Below, piece after piece: positions 15,481 through 25,209 of a stretch of 64,000 bases of DNA. Position 1 is the first letter of the stretch; each line of letters begins with the position of its first letter. The translations under genes were made by a program, and so were the position numbers. Origin of the DNA: Nostoc sp. CHAB 5834 (lineage in GTDB: Bacteria > Cyanobacteriota > Cyanobacteriia > Cyanobacteriales > Nostocaceae); contig JAIVFU010000029.1 in NCBI GenBank assembly GCA_020829485.1, positions 1 through 64,000 on the forward strand, given 5' to 3'. The notes below the pieces were generated by a model. It made no database searches. It worked only from the letters and a program-made list of their open reading frames with translations, and had not been told where the DNA came from.

Positions 15481-16872
15481 TTATAAAATTTGCAGAACAA
15501 CTAGTGTCATATCATCAGTGTTTTGCTTATCAGCACCAATGAATTGCTCAACTTGGTCAAATAGGTAATCCACAATCTCCTCTGGGCCATTGCAGTACTT
15601 GCAAGCCGTATTGAAGTCAGCGACAAAGTTATCTTCATCGAAGCGATCGCCACCAGCAGCAGCCGCATCGGTCAAGCCATCTGTATAGTAAATAATAGTA
15701 TCCCCAGGCTCTAACTGTGCCTGGGCATCTTCATATTGGCTGTTAGCATCCAAACCAATTAGCATTCCTAGAGTATCTAAACGGCTGACAGTTTTCGTGG
15801 CTGCGTGCCACCACAAGGGAGGATTGTGTGCCGCATTGCTATAAGACAAAATTCGGCTGTGGGGATTATATTCTGAATAAAATAGCGTTACAAAGCGGTG
15901 GGAATTTTCCAAATCCGCATACATAACTCTATTTAAGTTTTGTAGAATTCCGGCTGGAGAATTACCATGTAGAACTTCTCCCCGTAACATTCCCCGCATC
16001 ATCGTCATAATCAGCCCAGCCGGAACACCTTTGCCCATAACATCTCCAATAACCAAACCCCAGCGACTAGTTTCCGTGCTGCCTTTGGTTTTGGGCTGAA
16101 TTTTATTGTGATTGGTAGCAATAAAGTCGTAATAGTCTCCGCCGACGCGATTGGCAGGTTTACAACGTGCTGCCAGTACTGCACCGGGGATTGTAGGACA
16201 TTGACGTGGCAAAAGTCGCCGTTGAATTTCTGCGCCAATTTCTAGTTCTTGATCTAGGCGTTCTTTTTTTCTTAGTTCTACAGCTAGTTCATCGTTTTCG
16301 ATCGCAACAGCTGTTTGGTCTGCTACTAACCTAACTAACTTTTGCCTGGTTTCTGTCCAACTATATTCTGGATCGCGGCTCAAGACATAGAGCCATCCCC
16401 GTTCTGTATGCTTCACTAGAATAGCCGTACCAAAGATTTGCACATCTGGCCCCAGATAGCGATGCATCTGGTCATCTAAAATCCCCGTGGCATTGGCTAG
16501 AGGGGCAGCATTGGGCAGAAGCGTGATTTGACTGCTGGCTATTTCTAGGGCTTTGCGGATATTTTTTCGCTGGCCACTATCTTGCCAATGTAACTGCTCT
16601 AATCTGACTTGACCATTAGGTTTGTAGAGAAACAGGGCGCTTCCGTCTGCATCCGTCACTCTTGTTGCCATCAGGGGGATCAGTTCCAAAAACTGATTTA
16701 AATTATTGAAACTTCTTAGGGCAAATCCTAAAGAACTGAGCAAATCTTGAATTTTGTTCTGTTCCCGGTGCAACCTTGCCACGAGTTCTTTTAGTGCTAC
16801 GACTGGTGTGACATCTGTCGCGGCACTACTATTGTTGTCAATGGGTTGAGAGGGCAGTTGAGACACAGGCAC
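15481..16872 (-). CDS. GAF-domain PP2C/SpoIIE-type serine phosphatase (RsbU-like)
   Basis: 463-aa signalling phosphatase. A GAF-like sensor occupies roughly residues 45-200 (ADGSALFLYKPNGQVRLEQL to QTAVAIENDELAV). A coiled linker (ELRKKERLDQELEIGAEIQRRLLP) follows, then a SpoIIE/PP2C domain with GGDYYDF near 248, GDVMGKGVPAGLIMTMMRG near 280 and YTDGLTDA near 400, which holds metal-binding Asp residues. Such enzymes dephosphorylate anti-sigma-factor antagonists. The start is a GTG. It is downstream of ftsY in the DUF502-nusB-ftsY cluster but 760 bp away, so it probably has its own promoter. Confidence 0.9.
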   Translation of the reverse strand: MPVSQLPSQPIDNNSSAATDVTPVVALKELVARLHREQNKIQDLLSSLGFALRSFNNLNQFLELIPLMATRVTDADGSALFLYKPNGQVRLEQLHWQDSGQRKNIRKALEIASSQITLLPNAAPLANATGILDDQMHRYLGPDVQIFGTAILVKHTERGWLYVLSRDPEYSWTETRQKLVRLVADQTAVAIENDELAVELRKKERLDQELEIGAEIQRRLLPRQCPTIPGAVLAARCKPANRVGGDYYDFIATNHNKIQPKTKGSTETSRWGLVIGDVMGKGVPAGLIMTMMRGMLRGEVLHGNSPAGILQNLNRVMYADLENSHRFVTLFYSEYNPHSRILSYSNAAHNPPLWWHAATKTVSRLDTLGMLIGLDANSQYEDAQAQLEPGDTIIYYTDGLTDAAAAGGDRFDEDNFVADFNTACKYCNGPEEIVDYLFDQVEQFIGADKQNTDDMTLVVLQIL

Positions 16873-17633
16873 AGGTACTATTGCACTTTATATTGGCAGA
16901 TTTTAGATTACTTATAAATCTCTTGGCTTTGGCATTGCTAAACCATATTTAGATAAGACTTGTCACTTTAGCAAGAGTATAAAGACGTAACAAGCAACTT
17001 TTATCAGTATTTTATTTGCTTATTGTATTTTTGATGGAAAATTTGTAATTTAAAATCATGTATTTTTAGCCAAAAACCAATCCGTAAAAATTACTAGTTT
17101 TAGTGATAGTTAAGAAAGCTTTTCATTTTTTCATAACTTAATTACCAAAGCATATCTCTAAAGTCATAAAAATACTTTCTCTTAAGTAAGTTACGTGCAG
17201 TGTGCAGTTCTGCCAACTCGCTAACGCAGTTCCTTCGATCTAAGAATACAAGTTGCCATAGCCTACACCAATCACTTGCAAAGGCAAACCCCCCACAGTG
17301 CTGGACTTTATGCTGGCTCCCAACGCACTGCTCACCGCTTTGACTGCTGTCCATCTTGCAATAGTTGTATTTGTGGGGGTGAGCGTCTCGCTTGCCCTTT
17401 AAATTGCTGCAAGATGGAAGCTTCACGGGTTTTGTGTGTTGCGTTTAAATGCCCATTCAGAGCGTGAAAAAAGGCACTAGCTTGAAATTTTAGCAAAAAT
17501 TATCCATTTATTGCGACAAACTTATGATTTACAAGAATTGATCTGTTTCTAATGAGTTCAAGTGATAATACCAGATCAGTAATCCCTAAATTTATCAGTT
17601 GTCAAAAAAAATATTTAACCTCAAATTTTTCAA
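16873..17633. promoter_or_regulatory. long leader of the phosphatase gene, with one inverted repeat
   Basis: 761 bp with no convincing gene. CCATCTTGCA (about 17351) and TGCAAGATGG (about 17408) can pair across some 46 nt. A GGCATTGCTAAACC half-repeat lies at about 16931. Two opposing ORFs near 17142-17467 have no family-like sequence and overlap each other. Confidence 0.35.
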
Positions 17634-19295
17634 TTAGCTACTCAAGAGAGCTTCGACAAACTCATAGCTAGAAAAGGGGCGCAGGTCTTCAATTCCTTCG
17701 CCAGCACCAATAAAGCGAATGGGTAAACCTAGCTGTTGCACAACGGCAAGGGCAACACCGCCTTTGGCTGTACCATCGAGCTTGGTTAAGACAACGCCAC
17801 TCAGTTGGGCAGCTTGGGAGAAAACTTCGGCTTGGCGCAGTCCATTTTGCCCTAAAGTGGCATCTAGAACTAAAAGAGATTCTACTTTGGCATTTGGGGC
17901 TTTTTTGTCGATAATTCGCCGGATTTTGCTAAGTTCGTCCATTAAATTCTTCTTATTTTGCAGTCGCCCAGCTGTATCTACCAGAAGTAATTCGGTTTGA
18001 CGCGCTTGGGCGGCTGCGATCGCATCAAACACAACTGCTGCCGGATCTGTATTTTTTCCCGGATTGGAAATTACTTCTACACCGCTTCTATTACCCCAAA
18101 CTTTCACCTGTTCCACGGCGGCGGCGCGGAAGGTGTCTGCTGCCCCAATCAAGCATTTATAACCAGATTTTTGTCCCAGATGGGCAATTTTGCCGATGGT
18201 GGTGGTTTTACCGGCACCATTCACCCCAGTGATTAACCAAATATTCAAGGTTTCTTTTTCTGGGGTAAAGATAGTTTTGTGGGATGCAATGCTTGGTGCA
18301 TCCAGCATATCTCTGAGAATTTTTTTCAGGTAAGCGATCGCTTCTTCAGGTGCAGTAACTTCTTCTCGAAGTTTTGTCTGTAGGGCATTGATAATAAAGT
18401 CTGTCGCCTCTACACCCACATCAGCTTGCAGGAGCAATGCCTCAATTTCTGTCACAGCAGCTTGATTTAGCGGCCCTTGACCAACGATCGCCTTCAGTTG
18501 GTTAAGAATGCTACGACGAGTTTTATCTAAACCTTGCCGGAGCTTTTTCAGCCAGGTAATTTCTTCAATAGAAACGTCTTCTGGACTTCTACCTTGAGCT
18601 GCTAAAACTTTCGCCGACCAGACAAACCCATCATCAAATACTAGTCCAGGAATTTCTTCTCCTGTCTCTGAAGTTGCAGCTACTGGCTGTACTACTTCTG
18701 GTTCTGGAACTTCAATGGCGGTAGCCATTAGTTGTTCCAGCTTGGCTTGCCGTTCTGCCGCCGCCCGTTCTAAGAAGGATAGTGCTGTAGGCTGTGTTGC
18801 CTCTGGCGTACCTGTTGGTTTGGTAGGCGTTGATTCAGCTTCATCTATTGTGAGTTCTGGGCTTGTGACATCTTGATCAGCAATTGCTGCTACTGAAGAA
18901 TCTTCTGTACTTTCTTTTTCAGTAGCAGCTTGGATAACTTCTGGCTGTGCTGTTTCTACGTTTGTACTAACAGGTTCCTCAATTGCTTCTGGTTCGGTAA
19001 TTTCCGCAATTGCCGTTTCTACGGGTTCAGGTTGTGCTGATGCTACTGAGGCATCTGCTGAATTAGCCGGGGTTTCTACTACCTCGGCTTGTTGTTTTTG
19101 CTGAATATTTTTGTAAGCAGCTTTAGCAAACGCTAACAAGTCTGTCGTTGTGTCTGGTGCAGTTTCAGCAGTTGGTGTTGACGTTTCGGCTGGCTCTGGC
19201 TGAGGTTCTTGTGCAGGAAGAGTTTCTTCCTGTTTATTATCAGAGGGAGTGTCAGAGGAATCGTTATATTTACGACGGAACCAATTAAAAACCAT
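17634..19295 (-). CDS. ftsY: signal recognition particle receptor FtsY
   Basis: SRP-dependent GTPase that docks ribosome-SRP complexes at the membrane. The first 215 residues are acidic, Glu/Pro/Thr-rich and repetitive, the A domain that varies between species. The NG domain starts near residue 225. It has G1 GVNGAGKTTTIGK near 358, DTFRAAA near 386, DTAGRLQNK near 440 and TKLDGTAKGG near 501. At 553 aa it is long because of the A domain. It follows nusB on the same strand with 154 bp between. The ATG is followed by VFNWFRRKY, a common FtsY membrane-binding start. Confidence 0.97.
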   Translation of the reverse strand: MVFNWFRRKYNDSSDTPSDNKQEETLPAQEPQPEPAETSTPTAETAPDTTTDLLAFAKAAYKNIQQKQQAEVVETPANSADASVASAQPEPVETAIAEITEPEAIEEPVSTNVETAQPEVIQAATEKESTEDSSVAAIADQDVTSPELTIDEAESTPTKPTGTPEATQPTALSFLERAAAERQAKLEQLMATAIEVPEPEVVQPVAATSETGEEIPGLVFDDGFVWSAKVLAAQGRSPEDVSIEEITWLKKLRQGLDKTRRSILNQLKAIVGQGPLNQAAVTEIEALLLQADVGVEATDFIINALQTKLREEVTAPEEAIAYLKKILRDMLDAPSIASHKTIFTPEKETLNIWLITGVNGAGKTTTIGKIAHLGQKSGYKCLIGAADTFRAAAVEQVKVWGNRSGVEVISNPGKNTDPAAVVFDAIAAAQARQTELLLVDTAGRLQNKKNLMDELSKIRRIIDKKAPNAKVESLLVLDATLGQNGLRQAEVFSQAAQLSGVVLTKLDGTAKGGVALAVVQQLGLPIRFIGAGEGIEDLRPFSSYEFVEALLSS

Positions 19296-19449
19296 TGCAG
19301 CAGTATTGGTTATATGAGTTATGAGTTATAAGTTATGAGTTTAATTTAACTTGGGGTATTGGGCATTGGGCATTGGTCAATAATCAATAGTTCTTTTTCC
19401 CCTGCTCCCTCATCTCCCTCATCCCTCTCACTTTGGCAAGTCAAAAAGG

Positions 19450-20091
19450 CTATGCTGTCTTTTTCTGCTCAGTGACTCGGCGCAAAACACCGTTAATAAA
19501 CCGATGACCATCGTCTCCACTGTAGCGTTTGGCTAGCTCTACAGCTTCGTTGATGGCGATACTGTCTGGAACTCCTAAGAACTTCATTTCAGCCACAGCG
19601 ATTTGCAAGATATCGCGGTCAATTTGGGCGAGGCGAGTTACTTGCCAATCTACTAAGGCACTAGAAAGGAGTTCATCTATAATTTGTCGATTTTCGTTGA
19701 CGGTAATCACAAGCTCTTTAGCGTAATTACGGACTCCCTTATCCTGATTAGCTAACTGAATCAATACTGGGAAATCAACTGCCGTACCCAATTGATTGAT
19801 TGCTGTCTGGGTGCAGGCGATCGCTTCTTGCAGCATTGTTCTGGCACTATTGAGGTCGGAGGCCCGAGTTTGGCTACTTAAAAGGCGATCGTTACTGCGT
19901 TGCAGTTCACCTGCGGCATTATCGAGGGTATCTTGCACTTCTGAGGTCAAAGTGCGTACTGCTCCTAGCACCAACTTGGATACTAGTTGATCGTCTTCCA
20001 ATTTATCTAATTTCTTTGGGTTGACTGGCAATTGGCTAAGGCTTAAAAGCGCCAACTCACGAGCAATTTGCTGGGGTTTACGAGGTTGCAT
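19450..20091 (-). CDS. nusB: transcription antitermination factor NusB
   Basis: 213-aa NusB, the RNA-binding partner of NusE in rRNA antitermination. The N-terminal helix [18 protein letters not shown] and the C-terminal block [24 protein letters not shown] to [27 protein letters not shown] are unmistakable. The middle carries an insert of about 70 residues relative to the E. coli protein (139 aa), which is common in cyanobacteria. It is part of the minus-strand DUF502-nusB-ftsY series. Confidence 0.96.
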   Translation of the reverse strand: MQPRKPQQIARELALLSLSQLPVNPKKLDKLEDDQLVSKLVLGAVRTLTSEVQDTLDNAAGELQRSNDRLLSSQTRASDLNSARTMLQEAIACTQTAINQLGTAVDFPVLIQLANQDKGVRNYAKELVITVNENRQIIDELLSSALVDWQVTRLAQIDRDILQIAVAEMKFLGVPDSIAINEAVELAKRYSGDDGHRFINGVLRRVTEQKKTA

Positions 20092-20293
20092 AAAACTGAG
20101 GGGTGATTAGGTGAGAACTGATTAACTAGACGGGGCAAACTCACAATTATATCAAATTTGGTACAGTCAAACAACAAAATTACGCTAATAAGGTACTGGA
20201 TACTGGGTACTAGGAAAGAAATTATTTTAAGATTTCCTTAAGGTATGAATCCACATATTCATCTTCCCCAGTCCCCAATCTCCAGTCCCGAAT

Positions 20294-21058
20294 TTAACTT
20301 TCTTCAACGGGAATAACCTGCTGCTTGATTTCGTTGTGTTTCACTTCCAGTGTGGACTCTTTGGGGAAAACCAAGGGCGTATTGGGGGCGACAATGCCAC
20401 CTGATACAACTATTTTAAAAGCGTCTTCAATGGACATGGAGAGGTTTACCACCTCATCTTCAGGAACTACTGCGTACCATCCGGTAGTCGGATTGGGCGT
20501 AGTGGGTATAAAAACACTTAGGACGGGACGAGGCATCTGGGCTTGGATATCACTGCTGATTGCACCAGTAACAAAAGCGATCGCCCAAATTCCTCGGCGG
20601 GGATACTCTACCAAAATTACCCGGCGAAACTTGCCATTAGAATCTTTTAATATTGTTTCTAAAAGCTGCTTGAGGGTTTTGTATACCTGTCCTGCTAAAG
20701 GAATTGCCTGTAATAATCGTTCGCCAAAATCTAACAACCACCGCCCAGCAATATTGCGAGCCATCAAGCCCATCAATAAAATACTTAGTAGCGGTACAGC
20801 TAAACCTACTAATAAATTCAGTAAATTTACCAGTATTGGGTTTAACCCATCAAAGGGATTCAGTTGTTTGGGAATTTGGGTGAGGAAGTTGATTACCCAA
20901 GTGGCAATGGTAATCGTTAGCCAGATAGTAGTTGCTAGGGGAATTACTACCAACAAACCAGCGATCAGGTCGTTTTTTAAGTCCTGTTTTAGGCGATCGA
21001 TTACCAAGCCCCGATTCTCCTGTTTTAAGCTAGAGGAACTTTTGTTATTGGTATTCAT
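20294..21058 (-). CDS. DUF502 membrane protein
   Basis: 254-aa integral membrane protein of DUF502. Two hydrophobic segments lie near residues 32-58 (LIAGLLVVIPLATTIWLTI) and 82-103 (LLNLLVGLAVPLLSILLMGL), followed by a soluble beta domain with RRVILVEYPRRGIWAIAFVTG and VFIPTTPNPTTGWYAVVP. The plant homologue family includes LIKE-COV proteins. Function in bacteria is unknown. The conserved neighbourhood with nusB and ftsY suggests a housekeeping membrane role. Confidence 0.9.
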   Translation of the reverse strand: MNTNNKSSSSLKQENRGLVIDRLKQDLKNDLIAGLLVVIPLATTIWLTITIATWVINFLTQIPKQLNPFDGLNPILVNLLNLLVGLAVPLLSILLMGLMARNIAGRWLLDFGERLLQAIPLAGQVYKTLKQLLETILKDSNGKFRRVILVEYPRRGIWAIAFVTGAISSDIQAQMPRPVLSVFIPTTPNPTTGWYAVVPEDEVVNLSMSIEDAFKIVVSGGIVAPNTPLVFPKESTLEVKHNEIKQQVIPVEES

Positions 21059-21551
21059 ACCAGCAGATTCGTCAAATTCCGAAGACTTTAACTTTAGGCA
21101 GTTTTTACCGCAAGTAACTGTCTAAAACGTTAGCAAATTGGCTGCTGACACAAAAACACGTACTTGTTGCTGGAAATTAGCTATTTTCCTACAAGCATAC
21201 ACATAGACATTAACCAATCTGATACCGACTGATTATTTTCAAAGGATGTTACTTTTCTTTGTAAGACTTGTAAACGATTGTTGCAAGTCCTTATGTATTA
21301 CTAATCTACCGCGCTCAATCAAAACCTGCTCATGATTGTGAAAGTACGAGCTGGTAAACAGAGGAATTGTTTTATCTGGTCAGTTGAGCAGGAGAGGCTT
21401 TTATGAAAATGTTCTGGTAAAAATATTAATTTATGATTATAAAAGTTTTTGTTTAAATGTAAGACCGCCTATTATAGCACAGATGTGCTACTATACTTCT
21501 GAATTTTGCGATCGCCCACGACGGACAAGTAGGCGATCGCTACTTCAAATT
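21059..21551. other. intergenic region between hps locus and DUF502 gene
   Basis: 493 bp with no convincing ORF. TAGCACAGATGTGCTA (21475-21490) is a short 7-bp palindrome with a 2-nt centre. Two HIP1 sites (about 21509 and 21533) flank a short GC-rich piece. The DUF502-nusB-ftsY promoter should be in the right half. Confidence 0.4.
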
Positions 21552-22448
21552 TTACGCCACATCAGCCTGTGTTGTTTCAGAATCCTGTTGTGTACTCTCC
21601 TGTGTCAGAATTGCTGTTGCGTCTAAATTAGGTTTTGGTAAATACTTCATTTCCCAGACTTTGAGCAAAATCAGATATTCGTAGAATGCCTGCAATGTAC
21701 ACCAAGCAATTCCGGCGCGTCCATCTAAACATCCACCTAAGAAAAAATACATATATACAAAGCGTAGCAACGGTCTGGCGGGTAAACGCAAAGACAAATC
21801 TTTCAGGGCGCGGCGTTTTTCGACTTCCGATTTGCCAAAGAACAAATCTTGCCAGTTGACCTTTCCCTCTTCTAGTTGATATAGCGTTTCTTGAGCTTCG
21901 TCTGTAGAATAACGGTTATGCTTGTCAATCCAACGACTCAAACCTTTGCTACAAGTGTAGTGTGGGTATGTCTCTTTTAAAAAGCTAGTTGCACCCTCAC
22001 AAACTTCCCGTTCAGTATGACCATAATCTGTAAACCAGACCTTCCCGTGGCAAAAGAGACGCATTTGGTAACGGGGATACTGTGTGCTGTAGCGAATCCA
22101 ACGATTCATGAAGATGACACGTTCAGCCACGTAGTAACCTATGTAGTCAGAACTCTGACTTGCCTTTTCGCATTCAGCGAACAGTTCTGGTGTCATGCGC
22201 TCGTCAGCTTCGAGAATGTAAACCCATTCGTGCTTCGGCGGGATAGACTCTAACATCCAGGTGCGTTGGCGGCCGTGGCTTTCAAAAGCGTGTTGAATGA
22301 CGCGGATGGGATAGCGACTGGCGATTTCCACAGTGCGATCGCTACTGCATGAATCCACAACAATAATGTCATCCGATAGCATCGCCGATTCGATACAAGC
22401 AGCAATATCTAACTCTTCGTTATATGTCAGTATGTAAATTGAGAACAT
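21552..22448 (-). CDS. hpsK: family 2 glycosyltransferase, last gene of the hps locus (hpsK by position)
   Basis: 298-aa GT2-type enzyme of the WaaE/KdtX branch. It has FSIYILTYNEELDIAACIES at the N-terminus, the sugar-nucleotide-binding DDIIVVDSCSSDRT, HEWVYILEADERMTPEL with the metal-binding acidic motif, and TDYGHTEREV. The C-terminal part has a hydrophobic stretch near LRFVYMYFFLGGCLDG, suggesting membrane contact. It probably adds a sugar in hormogonium polysaccharide assembly. The name rests on it being the eleventh gene in an hpsA-K order. The glycosyltransferase call itself is firm. Confidence 0.82.
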   Translation of the reverse strand: MFSIYILTYNEELDIAACIESAMLSDDIIVVDSCSSDRTVEIASRYPIRVIQHAFESHGRQRTWMLESIPPKHEWVYILEADERMTPELFAECEKASQSSDYIGYYVAERVIFMNRWIRYSTQYPRYQMRLFCHGKVWFTDYGHTEREVCEGATSFLKETYPHYTCSKGLSRWIDKHNRYSTDEAQETLYQLEEGKVNWQDLFFGKSEVEKRRALKDLSLRLPARPLLRFVYMYFFLGGCLDGRAGIAWCTLQAFYEYLILLKVWEMKYLPKPNLDATAILTQESTQQDSETTQADVA

Positions 22449-22562
22449 TACCCAAGTTTTATAGCGATTTTACTGAGTGATAATTGCCTTTTTATTGTTA
22501 TTAGCTATTAGGCGTATGGCAGTATAAGCCTTTAAACGTCCTACTGCCATACCGATAATGGA

Positions 22563-23405
22563 TTAGCGTGCAGCCGCTCTAGGTTTACCACCTTGTACAG
22601 CACCCCTACCTTTTAAGCCTGTCCAGCCGATGATAATGTAACCAATGGACAACAGCAAACTGCTAATCCCAATCCGCAGTCCAGACTTCCAAGCAGTATC
22701 TTTAGTTTGTTTCTCTTCTTCGTCTCTGCGCTGGCGAACTTGGCTCACTTGTTGAGTTCGCAGCGTCTGAATATCTGTTTGTTGTTCAATAGCTTTGTTA
22801 AGTACTTGGGGATCTGTTTTAGCCTTCTTCAGTAACTCTTTGATATTTGCAGGAATTTGAGAGCTTTCAAGCGCTTGCTTATATCTTTGTTCATCTTTGA
22901 GGATTTCACTAAACTGAGCTTTGGTTTGGGTTCGCAGTTGTTCTAATTGAGCTTTTCCTTGCTCAGTATTCAGTTGTGCTTGCAATTGCGATAACCGATT
23001 GTTCAGTTGAATTTCTGCCTGATCTGCTTTTTGGGCGATGTTGTTGAGTGTTTGAGTCTTAGCTTGATTGACGTTATTAAGGTGCAGGGGAAAAATCAGC
23101 AAGAACATCAACCCTAAAATACTTGAGAGGATGACGGCCGGAAATCTTAAATCGATACCTTGGGGGCGATCGCTTGCTGCATCAGCACTATCAATCCAAT
23201 AGGCAGCAAACAGCAGCCCCAAACCTACGAGAGGCACAATTCCCCGATCAACTAGCGCTGTTGCTAAGTTAATTTGCCATACTCGATCAGTCGGTTGAAA
23301 GGGTAACAACAGAATAAAAAAGTCAACGAAAAACGACAAAATGCAAATTATTCCAACTACCTTAAGTGTGAGAGCAGTAGTCACGGAAGCAAAACGGTTA
23401 ACCAT
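22563..23405 (-). CDS. hpsJ: HpsJ-family membrane protein
   Basis: 280-aa protein with hydrophobic segments near residues 12-36 (TLKVVGIICILSFFVDFFI), 57-75 and 98-118, a long coiled coil (about 125-230, QKADQAEIQLNNRLSQLQAQL onward) and a final membrane segment before a basic tail (GLKGRGAVQGGKPRAAAR). HpsJ is needed for hormogonium polysaccharide secretion and motility in Nostoc punctiforme. Its molecular role is not known, and the coiled coil suggests a scaffold. I choose the ATG at 23405 over a TTG 15 codons upstream. A 187-bp dispersed repeat separates it from the preceding hps gene. Confidence 0.88.
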   Translation of the reverse strand: MVNRFASVTTALTLKVVGIICILSFFVDFFILLLPFQPTDRVWQINLATALVDRGIVPLVGLGLLFAAYWIDSADAASDRPQGIDLRFPAVILSSILGLMFLLIFPLHLNNVNQAKTQTLNNIAQKADQAEIQLNNRLSQLQAQLNTEQGKAQLEQLRTQTKAQFSEILKDEQRYKQALESSQIPANIKELLKKAKTDPQVLNKAIEQQTDIQTLRTQQVSQVRQRRDEEEKQTKDTAWKSGLRIGISSLLLSIGYIIIGWTGLKGRGAVQGGKPRAAAR

Positions 23406-23719
23406 AATTTTTTGAACTGGCGGTGAATACAAATGATTTTCATATTTCAACTTACTTGAATATTGTGCCCATGACTCTAACTGTTGTGTAGAAACATAAA
23501 GCAGATGCAGTACTGCTTAACGCTCTCTGCCTCTTGGTTTTCAACTAGGCCACAGTAACATTTGTTATGTACAGTGTCTTCAGGAAAATTATAGTATTTT
23601 AAAATACAAACATGATGCGGTTCTGTAGGAAAAGACTGATTAATTACCCGATTTACCTTATTACAGTTCTCAATCGGTCGTAATATAGACATATTGTAGT
23701 ACTACACAAATTTGCATTT

Positions 23720-23906
23720 GTGTCAACTTAACGTAAAAGCAAGGAACTGAAGTTCCTCTCTTATAGCGAAAGTCATCTCAGAGATGACTAAATATAGCCA
23801 AAAATCTTTAGTCTACTTCAGTAGACTTTAGCTATTAGCCTTGGAATTTATTCCCAGGCGGGTGAGGAAGCCAACAGTTAAGCTATTTCTAGCCTCAGTT
23901 GACACC
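23720..23906. repeat. paired two-hairpin dispersed element, copy C (inside the hps locus)
   Basis: Left end GTGTCAACTTAA at 23720-23731, right end CAGTTGACAC. Stems AGTCATCTCAGAGATGACT (23771-23789) and AGTCTACTTCAGTAGACT (23810-23827) are both fully paired though different in sequence. It lies between hpsI and hpsJ and may mark a transcription or processing boundary in the locus. Confidence 0.85.
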
Positions 23907-23965
23907 AATGACAAATGTGAGATCCTAGTATGTTTTGCATCCATATAAAAATCGCTATATTTCCC

Positions 23966-24613
23966 TTATTTTTCCATCTTTCTTGCAAGGGCTTGTTCCC
24001 AAATCGGCAGATCCTCCGGTCGGTCAACATCAGCTAAAGGCGACAAGTTCACATAAGATAAATTAAGTTTCTGGGCAATGTCCACGGTTTTCTGGAATAC
24101 TTGAGCAGTTCCCCACTCGATGTTAACGAATAACTCCGGGATGGGTTGCCGCAACCCAATTAAGTAATATCCACCGTCGATCGCAGGGCCAAGTACTAAG
24201 TCAAAGGTGTGTAACTTCTCAAAGGCTGTCTCTAAAATCTGAGCATTGACTCCAGGACAATCTGTACCGATGATAATTACTTTTGTGGCATCAGATTCAA
24301 AAGCCTCGAAAAGCGATCGCGCCATCCGCGAACCTAAATCCCCTTCACCTTGAGACTGGTAAACCAAATCCAACCCCAGCCAGTCTTGCATAAGTTGCGA
24401 ATCGCCACCAGCAAACCGCACTTCCACAGATATGGCAATGACTTTTTGCAATTCTTGAACCTGAAATATGGTATATTCAGTCATCTGGCGTTGAAGATTG
24501 GCAGCACCAACAGTCCCCAAAGCAGGTATCAGTCTGGTTTTAGTCTTCCCTGGTTCTGGATAACGAGTGAAAATAATCAAGTGCTGTTTTGAGATTGCTG
24601 GTAAGTTCAGCAC
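23966..24613 (-). CDS. hpsI: TIGR04282/DUF2064-type glycosyltransferase (hpsI by position)
   Basis: 215-aa GT-A-fold protein of the TIGR04282 (DUF2064) group. It has LIIFTRYPEPGKTKTRL near residue 13, IIIGTDCPGVNAQIL near 112, GPAIDGGYYLIGL near 140 and the late ADVDRPEDLP motif. Members are nucleotidyl or glycosyl transferases, some annotated for arsenosugar synthesis. Here the setting among hps genes points to polysaccharide synthesis. It follows a pseudopilin gene with a 32-bp gap. The letter I rests on gene order only. Confidence 0.82.
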   Translation of the reverse strand: MLNLPAISKQHLIIFTRYPEPGKTKTRLIPALGTVGAANLQRQMTEYTIFQVQELQKVIAISVEVRFAGGDSQLMQDWLGLDLVYQSQGEGDLGSRMARSLFEAFESDATKVIIIGTDCPGVNAQILETAFEKLHTFDLVLGPAIDGGYYLIGLRQPIPELFVNIEWGTAQVFQKTVDIAQKLNLSYVNLSPLADVDRPEDLPIWEQALARKMEK

Positions 24614-24645
24614 ACAATACCTTATTTGAATAAACTAAGAATATC

Positions 24646-25209
24646 TTAATAGCAATACTTACCGTTTTCGGCAGTAGCATTATCTTTGCCCATTCGCATT
24701 GCTCCTAAAATCGTAGAAACAATCACGCAACGCTTAGTTTTACCGCCAGACTTACTCGATAGCGCTATCCGTCCTAAATCTTTAGCGTTACCTCTGTAGT
24801 CAAATCTAACTTCTTGTACAGTACTGAGTGATGGTTGGAAGTTTGTCTCAGAATCAAAGCGCACATTGGTATCTAAGTTATTCCAGTTAGCGTCAGATGG
24901 GTTTACTGTAGCAGGATGAACCGCCCATTGAATAATGCCGTTTTGCTCCCGAAAGCTGGCTTGCCAAGTCAACTTTTCCTTACTGGCTTGGCTTTGGGCT
25001 TGGCGCATAGCATAGTAAACCTCGTTTTGGGCAGTGTTGAGACGGCGAGTTTCCACAAAAGCCAGCCAGTTAGGTATTGCCAACGTGGCTAATATACCAA
25101 TTAATGAAACAACTACTAAAGTTTCTAATAGTGTAAAACCACTACTGGAATCCTTATTCAAGATATTTTTTGAATTAACTAGAGATAGTAACTGCACCCG
25201 CATATCCAT
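24646..25209 (-). CDS. hpsH: GspH/FimT-type pseudopilin (hpsH by position)
   Basis: 187-aa pseudopilin. The prepilin peptidase site is G24/F25 followed by FTLLE (Glu at +5) and a 20-residue hydrophobic helix ending AIPNWLAFVE. The periplasmic domain is a GspH/FimT-like beta fold. It should be cut by PilD and join the pseudopilus-like part of the HPS export machine. The start codon lies inside the end of hpsG (35-bp overlap), so translation is probably coupled. Two ATGs are two codons apart. It resembles HpsD in sequence, so the locus has two FimT-like pseudopilins. Confidence 0.82.
   Translation of the reverse strand: MDMRVQLLSLVNSKNILNKDSSSGFTLLETLVVVSLIGILATLAIPNWLAFVETRRLNTAQNEVYYAMRQAQSQASKEKLTWQASFREQNGIIQWAVHPATVNPSDANWNNLDTNVRFDSETNFQPSLSTVQEVRFDYRGNAKDLGRIALSSKSGGKTKRCVIVSTILGAMRMGKDNATAENGKYCY

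Noticed and set aside
17142..17467. Two opposing ORFs in the phosphatase leader
   Set aside because: They overlap each other, have odd composition (many Cys) and no ribosome binding site or known motif.
23477..23692. 71-aa minus-strand ORF between hpsI and hpsJ
   Set aside because: Poor coding character and no relation to hps genes. The neighbouring space is a repeat.
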